The translations under genes were made by a program, and so were the position numbers. The notes under the pieces were generated by a model. That model saw nothing but the letters and a program-made list of their open reading frames with translations. It had not been told where the DNA came from and searched no databases. From positions 1 to 46,887 of the forward strand of contig JAFSGN010000005.1 in assembly GCA_017440805.1 (NCBI GenBank): a stretch of 46,887 nucleotides of DNA, in the 5' to 3' direction. The stretch comes from Clostridia bacterium. GTDB taxonomy: Bacteria; Bacillota; Clostridia; Oscillospirales; SIG627. Shown here one piece after another: positions 42,562-46,887 of this stretch (positions are counted from its first letter, which is position 1; each line of letters begins with the position of its first letter).

Positions 42562-43669
42562 TTTAGTTCATGTATCAAAGCGTCCGGAACCTACAAAAAT
42601 ACAAGTTGTTTTGTGGTATATTGTTGCTATTCTCTGTGCAGTTTTTATCAGCGGACTTCTGATTTTTGTTCTTAAACAAAACCCGATTGAGTATTTTAAA
42701 GTTGTTATTATGGGTTCGTTCAAATCCCATTTGTCGTTTAAGGCGTTTGTAAGAATTTTTGTGCCTTTGCTTATTGCCTCTCTTGGAGTTTCAGTTGCTT
42801 TTAAAATGAAATTCTGGAACATCGGCGCAGAGGGACAGTTCATAATGGGTGCGGTTTTTGCCTGTTGGGTAGGTCTTAAATTCGGAGAAACATGGAACCA
42901 TTGGGTACTTATGGCTGTAATGCTTGTTGCAGGTGCAATAGGCGGAGGATTATTAGGGATTATACCCGCATTTTTAAAGTGTAAATTCGGTACAAACGAA
43001 ACACTTTTAACACTTATGCTTAATTATATTGCATTGTATCTTGTATTGTATTTAAGTGATGGCCCGTGGCGTGACCCCGAACTTAAAGGGTTCAGTAATA
43101 TCAAGCAGTTACCCAAAGCGGCGCGTGTTGATAATATTGCCGGAATAGATGTAAGTTGGATATTGGCACTTATTCTGGTAGTCGTACTTTTTGTTTATTT
43201 TCGATACTCAAAACAGGGATACGAAATCTCCGTCGTAGGTGACAGCCAGAACACTGCACGCTACTCGGGGATGAATGTAAATAAGGTAGTAATGCGTACT
43301 ATGTTCATAAGTTCTGCTATATGCGGTATCGGCGGTATGCTTAAAATGGCAGGTGAGGGAAGCAGTTATACACTCGGTGTTGGTATTGCAGGTGGCGTCG
43401 GCTTTACCGCTATAATTGTTGCCTGGCTAGCAAAACTAAGTCCTGTCGGTATTACTATAGTTACCTTCCTTTTTGCAGTACTTGAAAAAGGATGCGGTAC
43501 AGCGGAAACTAAGTTTAATCTTTCGGCATCTGTTGCCGATATAGTTCAGGGACTTATACTGTTTATTATTCTTGGCTTTGAGTTTTTTATAAGATACAAA
43601 ATCACATTCAATAAGCCGGTTTTATTAAATAAAAGTTCTGAAGGTGATGCAAAGGAGGAAAAAGAATGA
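42554..43669 (+). CDS. Nucleoside ABC transporter permease 1
   Basis: 371-residue BPD_transp_2-type membrane protein with about nine helices. Family features: KMKFWNIGAEGQFIMGAVFA, LGIIPAFLKCKFGTNETL, LLTLMLNYIALYLV and NTARYSGMNVNKVVMRTMF. The ATG overlaps the ATPase stop by eight bases, and a GGAGG lies 12 bases before it; coupling is likely. It pairs with the next permease. Confidence 0.92.
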   Translation: MINLVHVSKRPEPTKIQVVLWYIVAILCAVFISGLLIFVLKQNPIEYFKVVIMGSFKSHLSFKAFVRIFVPLLIASLGVSVAFKMKFWNIGAEGQFIMGAVFACWVGLKFGETWNHWVLMAVMLVAGAIGGGLLGIIPAFLKCKFGTNETLLTLMLNYIALYLVLYLSDGPWRDPELKGFSNIKQLPKAARVDNIAGIDVSWILALILVVVLFVYFRYSKQGYEISVVGDSQNTARYSGMNVNKVVMRTMFISSAICGIGGMLKMAGEGSSYTLGVGIAGGVGFTAIIVAWLAKLSPVGITIVTFLFAVLEKGCGTAETKFNLSASVADIVQGLILFIILGFEFFIRYKITFNKPVLLNKSSEGDAKEEKE

Positions 43670-44649
43670 ATACAATCATTAAATTTCTCTTTGCGGCAAT
43701 TAAGGCGGGTGTGCCTTTCCTTTACGGAACAACAGGTGAGATAATAACTCAAAAATCCGGAAGTCTTAACCTCGGTGTAGAGGGTATGATGTATATGGGC
43801 GCATTTGTAGGATTTTATGCGGGATTTAAAACTAACAATATTTTTCTTGCATTAATATGTGCTTTTTTTACCGGTGCCGTGGCAGCATTTGTTTTTGCTT
43901 TTCTCACGGTAACCCTGCAGGCGAACCAAAATGTTACAGGTCTTGCACTGACAATTTTCGGAGGCGGTTTTTCAACATTCTTCGGAGAAATGATGATAAA
44001 ATTCACCCCCAACGGACTGCCGAAACTGTCGGAAGAATTTATTAAAGGGCTTTCTGAATTTAAGATACCTTTTTTAAGCGATATTCCATATATAGGCAAA
44101 CTTCTTTTCTCACATAATATACTGGTATATCTCTCAATTATTGTTGCACTTTTATGCTGGGTATATCTCAGATTTACAAAATACGGACTTCATACACGCA
44201 GTGTAGGTGAAAATCCTGCCGCTGCTGACGCCTCGGGTTTAAATGTTACTCTTATCAAATATTTGAATATTATGCTTGGAGGCGGTATATGCGGTCTGGG
44301 CGGAGCGTATGTTTCGCTTGTAAACGGCGGCGGTGTATGGAATAACGGATGTGTAAACGGACAGGGATGGATTTCTGTTGCACTTGTAATTTTTGCATCC
44401 TGGTCACCCGCAAAGGCAATTTTCGGCTCACTTGTTTTTGGTATGTTTACGGAACTTCAAATCCGTGCTAATGATTTCGCACACGAATTTCCGTTCCTTG
44501 GTTTTCTTGGACACATACCGACTGCCTTTTATAAAATGTTGCCTTTTGCAATTACCGCTCTTGTTTTGGTTGTTACATCAATTTCTCAAAAAAGAGAGGG
44601 AAACCAGCCTGCTGCGTGCGGAATAAATTACTATCGCGAGGAAAGATAA
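43666..44649 (+). CDS. Nucleoside ABC transporter permease 2
   Basis: 327-residue membrane protein of the same family. Features: GVPFLYGTTGEIITQKSGSL, NLGVEGMMYMGAFVGFYAG, TLQANQNVTGLALTIFGGGF and RSVGENPAAADASGLNV. Start ATG overlaps the previous TGA (ATGA), so the two are translated as a pair. Completes lipoprotein-ATPase-permease-permease. Confidence 0.93.
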   Translation: MNTIIKFLFAAIKAGVPFLYGTTGEIITQKSGSLNLGVEGMMYMGAFVGFYAGFKTNNIFLALICAFFTGAVAAFVFAFLTVTLQANQNVTGLALTIFGGGFSTFFGEMMIKFTPNGLPKLSEEFIKGLSEFKIPFLSDIPYIGKLLFSHNILVYLSIIVALLCWVYLRFTKYGLHTRSVGENPAAADASGLNVTLIKYLNIMLGGGICGLGGAYVSLVNGGGVWNNGCVNGQGWISVALVIFASWSPAKAIFGSLVFGMFTELQIRANDFAHEFPFLGFLGHIPTAFYKMLPFAITALVLVVTSISQKREGNQPAACGINYYREER

Positions 44650-44652
44650 TTA

Positions 44653-45357
44653 ATGAAATATACGGAAGTTCTTCCCGGTGAGTTTATCAGTCGACACAAT
44701 CGTTTTATCGCCCGTGTGAAAATCGGCGAGAATGTTGAAACAGTACATGTTAAAAACACCGGTCGCTGTAAAGAATTACTTATACCGGGATGCAGAGTAT
44801 ACCTCTCATGCAGTCAGAATACTAATCGCAAAACAAAATATGATTTAATAGCAGTTGAAAAGAAGCGGGAAGCAAATACCCCGCTTCTTGTTAATATTGA
44901 TTCGCAGGCACCAAACCATGCGGTTGGTGAATGGCTTGAGTCCTGTGGTTTGTTTGGAAAAGACGCGGTTATCAGGCGTGAGGTCACTTATGGAAACTCA
45001 CGGTTTGATTTTTGTATAAAGCAAGACAATACAACATATCTGGAGGTTAAGGGAGTAACACTTGAAAAGGATGGTGTTGCACTGTTCCCGGATGCCCCTA
45101 CACTCAGAGGTGTAAAACATATAAATGAACTTATAGAATGTGTGAAAAACGGTAATCGCGGAATACTTGTTTTTGTAATACAAATGAAGGAAATGAAAGT
45201 GTTTCGTCCCAATGACCGGATGCATTTTGAATTTGGCGAGGCGTTGAGAACAGCCTCTGAAAGCGGAGTTGAAATAATTGCTGTAGACTGCAATATTACC
45301 CCGGATACTATAACTGTGGACAATTTTGTGCCTGTGGACCTGAAAAGTGCATTTTGA
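44653..45357 (+). CDS. sfsA: SfsA family DNA-binding / nuclease-like protein
   Basis: 234 residues of the SfsA family (sugar fermentation stimulation protein), with an N-terminal OB-like part and a C-terminal nuclease-like fold. Motifs: EFISRHNRFIARVKI, HVKNTGRCKELLIPGCRVYL, RRE-VTYGNSRFDF region, YLEVKGVTLEKDGVALFPDA and TLRGVKHINEL. Molecular role is not firmly known. Start ATG is three bases after the permease stop, so it is the last gene of the purine operon by position. Confidence 0.95.
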   Translation: MKYTEVLPGEFISRHNRFIARVKIGENVETVHVKNTGRCKELLIPGCRVYLSCSQNTNRKTKYDLIAVEKKREANTPLLVNIDSQAPNHAVGEWLESCGLFGKDAVIRREVTYGNSRFDFCIKQDNTTYLEVKGVTLEKDGVALFPDAPTLRGVKHINELIECVKNGNRGILVFVIQMKEMKVFRPNDRMHFEFGEALRTASESGVEIIAVDCNITPDTITVDNFVPVDLKSAF

Positions 45358-45385
45358 TTTGCAAAGCATATAGTTCTGAAAAAAC

Positions 45386-45414
45386 TTGACATATAAGTGT
45401 TTTTATGATATACT
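45386..45414 (+). promoter_or_regulatory. Promoter of tRNA-Thr
   Basis: Perfect TTGACA (45386-45391), 17-base spacer, TATACT (45409-45414), 29 bases before the mature tRNA. Confidence 0.88.
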
Positions 45415-45442
45415 TAATTGTTCCGAAATAACATCAAAAAGT

Positions 45443-45517
45443 GCTGGTGTGGCTCAATGGCAGAGCAGCGGTATCGTAAACCGCAGGTTGCAGGTTCAAA
45501 TCCCGTCACCAGCTCCA
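45443..45517 (+). tRNA. tRNA-Thr (CGT)
   Basis: 75 bases with CCA encoded. Acceptor GCTGGTG/CACCAGC, D stem GCTC/GAGC with a short seven-base loop, anticodon stem GCGGT/ACCGC with loop ATCGTAA (anticodon CGT, threonine ACG codon). T arm is GCAGG, TTCAAAT, CCCGT, with an A-C mismatch at the middle pair. Discriminator base T. Confidence 0.93.
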
Positions 45518-45550
45518 AAAAATCCGTACGCGCAAGTGTGCGGATTTTTT
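45517..45550 (+). terminator. Terminator after tRNA-Thr
   Basis: AAAAAATCCGTAC (45517-45529) pairs with GTGCGGATTTTTT (45538-45550), with one T-G pair. It begins on the last base of CCA and works in both directions. Confidence 0.9.
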
Positions 45551-45569
45551 ACTTATTACTTATTCACTC

Positions 45570-45631
45570 TTCACTATTCCCTAAAAATATAGTTGAGTAC
45601 GGATTTTTTGGAAGTAATAGGTAATAGTGAA
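45570..45631. repeat. Imperfect inverted repeat next to the insertion sequence
   Basis: TTCACTATTCCCTA (45570-45583) and TAGGTAATAGTGAA (45618-45631) are inverted copies with one mismatch, in a stretch of short CACT and TATTC-like repeats between the tRNA terminator and the IS. It may be a remnant of a small non-coding repeat. Confidence 0.4.
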
Positions 45632-45718
45632 AAGGGAAGAAGTGGGAAACTTGTATAATAAAAATGGACTACCAAAAGAGTGAAAATATGATATAATATT
45701 TTCAGGAGAGTGAACACA

Positions 45719-46018
45719 ATGGAAAGAAAAGTGAATTACACAAAGGAGTTCAAAATCCAAGCATGTGAATTGGTAGTCAAAAACGGACTCAAAGTTAAAG
45801 CAGTAGCAGATAAAATGGGGATAAGCCACATAATGCTATACCGTTGGATTGATCAATACAAGACTTTTGGAGCAGATGCTTTTGTGGGTAAAGGACACCT
45901 TCGTCCTGAAGAAGCAAAACTCAAAAAACTTCAAAAGGAAAACGAGGAGCTTCGTCAACAGGTAGAAATATTAAAAAAAGCAGCGGCATACTTTGCGAAA
46001 GAACACAAAAACGATTAG
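45719..46018 (+). CDS. IS3-family transposase OrfA
   Basis: 99-residue DNA-binding part of the transposase. Helix-turn-helix region: YTKEFKIQACELVVKNGLKV then ADKMGISHIMLYRWIDQYK. A leucine-zipper coiled coil follows at about 65-95 (KLKKLQKENEELRQQVEILK). ATG 45719 has AGGAGA nine bases upstream; the GTG at 45710 touches it. Near the end lies the A7 slippery run at 45973-45979. A promoter-like TATAAT is seen just upstream within the left end. Confidence 0.92.
   Translation: MERKVNYTKEFKIQACELVVKNGLKVKAVADKMGISHIMLYRWIDQYKTFGADAFVGKGHLRPEEAKLKKLQKENEELRQQVEILKKAAAYFAKEHKND
45973..45979 (+). promoter_or_regulatory. Programmed -1 frameshift site (A7)
   Basis: A heptamer of seven A, phased A_AAA_AAA in the orfA frame. 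After a -1 slip the new frame is open without a stop straight into the orfB frame (next codons AGC AGC GGC ATA). This is the known way IS3-family elements make the OrfAB fusion transposase. Confidence 0.85.
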
Positions 46019-46056
46019 AATTTGCAAAAACAGAATTATCCGAGTATGATACCAGC

Positions 46057-46845
46057 TTGGTATGCCGACTTTTAAAGGTGTCAAAAAGCGGATATTACAG
46101 TCATAAATGCAAGACAAGTAGTGAAAAAACATTTGTTGAAAAAGAAGTTATTAACTGTTTTGAAAAACACAATGGTAATTATGGCAGAATACGCATTAAA
46201 AAGGCACTTGAAGAAATTGGGATTTTTGTAAGCGAAGCCAAAATATCAAGGATATTAAAGGAAAATGAATTTGTTGCAAAAGTTGGAAGAAAGCGTAAGA
46301 GTAAAAAGAATAAGCCGACTGATGAACAGTATTTAAGCGAGAACCTAGTTAAAGATAAATTTGATGAAACAACACCAAATTTACTTTGGTGTACCGATTT
46401 ATCTGAAATGCAATGTAGAAACCATAAAATATATGTTAGTGCAATTATTGATGTTGCATCAAGAAGAATAGTATCAGCTATGGTGGAAAAACATAGTCGT
46501 CAAGAGCTTGTACAAGAAACGATCAAATTGGCATGTTGTCAAACAAAAATTCCGGAAGGTGCAATTTTTCATAGTGACAGAGGGTGTCAATATACTGCAA
46601 AGAAAACCAAAGAACTACTTGAACAATGTGGCTTTATAATAAGTATGTCAAGACCAGGAACACCAAGCGATAATCAACCGATAGAAAGCTTTTGGAAAAC
46701 ATTAAAAACTGAGATAACGGATATCCGCCATCTTAGTTATGAAGAAGCAAAGCAAGAAATATTAAGTTACATATATTTGTATTACAATTCAGAGCGATTA
46801 CATTCGGGAATAGGTTACAAGACACCTAATTCTGTATGGATGTAA
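46057..46845 (+). CDS. IS3-family transposase OrfB (DDE integrase core)
   Basis: 262 residues from an in-frame TTG; in life it is probably made mainly as part of the OrfAB fusion, with the open frame reaching back to the slippery site. An HTH_21-like start has LLKVSKSGYYSH. The catalytic core has LLWCTDLSEM (first Asp), GAIFHSDRGCQYT (second Asp) and NQPIESFWKTLKTE (Glu), the DDE triad. It ends with YYNSERLHSGIGYKTP, typical of the family. It looks intact, so the element may still move. Confidence 0.93.
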   Translation: MVCRLLKVSKSGYYSHKCKTSSEKTFVEKEVINCFEKHNGNYGRIRIKKALEEIGIFVSEAKISRILKENEFVAKVGRKRKSKKNKPTDEQYLSENLVKDKFDETTPNLLWCTDLSEMQCRNHKIYVSAIIDVASRRIVSAMVEKHSRQELVQETIKLACCQTKIPEGAIFHSDRGCQYTAKKTKELLEQCGFIISMSRPGTPSDNQPIESFWKTLKTEITDIRHLSYEEAKQEILSYIYLYYNSERLHSGIGYKTPNSVWM

Positions 46846-46887
46846 AAATTCACTCTTTTATTTGTCCGAAATACTTGACAAGTTTCG

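Larger units (their letters stand above)
45644..46887 (+). mobile_element. IS3-family insertion sequence (IS150-like), right end at window edge
   Basis: Two overlapping-frame transposase genes lie between inverted ends. The left end shares GAAACTTGT (45646-45654), GGAC and AAAGAGTGAA (45675-45684) with the reverse complement of the right end (46886-46878 and 46858-46849). Imperfect terminal repeats are thus about 39 bases. They may begin at TGT (45652) as usual for IS3, or a few bases earlier. The exact right end and any target duplication cannot be seen because the window stops there. Confidence 0.88.

Overview
The window looks like a piece of chromosome from an anaerobic, spore-forming, AT-rich Firmicute of class Clostridia, probably an uncultured gut-type lineage. 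The evidence is a complete sporulation sigma-K gene, strong GGAGG ribosome-binding sites, near-consensus TTGACA-N17-TATAAT promoters, and several families typical of Clostridia (DUF4830, DUF5696, ABC-F, ComFC, a HPr-like protein without the active histidine, an F420-ligase-like protein). Species cannot be read from the sequence. The window starts inside a tandem repeat and ends inside the terminal repeat of an insertion sequence, so it may be a whole contig broken at repeats.

Region 1 (1-7.1 kb) is housekeeping. It holds secG with a repetitive acidic tail (cut by the window edge), the rpsF-ssb-rpsR operon, a TspO-like membrane protein, a solitary MazF toxin, a PepV-type dipeptidase, a ZIP metal transporter, a HPr-like protein, yajC, an HD nucleotidase and a HAD phosphatase. 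Region 2 (7.1-15.1 kb) begins with a yybP-ykoY (Mn2+) riboswitch with its own terminator, controlling a Ca2+/Mn2+-type P-ATPase that is followed directly by an acyl-ACP thioesterase. Then come an F420-0:glutamate-ligase-like gene and the opposing polyphosphate pair ppx-ppk.

Region 3 (15.2-23.3 kb) has a methyltransferase, sigK, an LD-carboxypeptidase, an ABC-F ATPase, a DUF4830 protein, rsuA, comFC, tRNA-Pro(GGG) and a beta-propeller glycosidase-like protein. Region 4 (23.7-36.1 kb) is the most interesting part: a seven-gene operon driven by one promoter and closed by one terminator. It encodes a very large secreted solute-binding protein with a duplicated N-terminal module, two complete pairs of sugar-type ABC permeases, an NHL-propeller/TPR/Yip1-like membrane protein and a DUF5696 protein. 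No ABC ATPase is present. I read it as an uncharacterised surface glycan binding, processing and import system.

Region 5 (36.2-39.1 kb) is a looser accessory stretch with a polysaccharide deacetylase, a beta-lactamase-like serine hydrolase and two decayed gene fragments. Region 6 (39.1-45.4 kb) is a purine operon: xpt, a BMP-family lipoprotein, its ABC ATPase and two permeases, then sfsA. Region 7 has tRNA-Thr(CGT) and an IS3-family (IS150-like) element with an orfA/orfB programmed -1 frameshift site.
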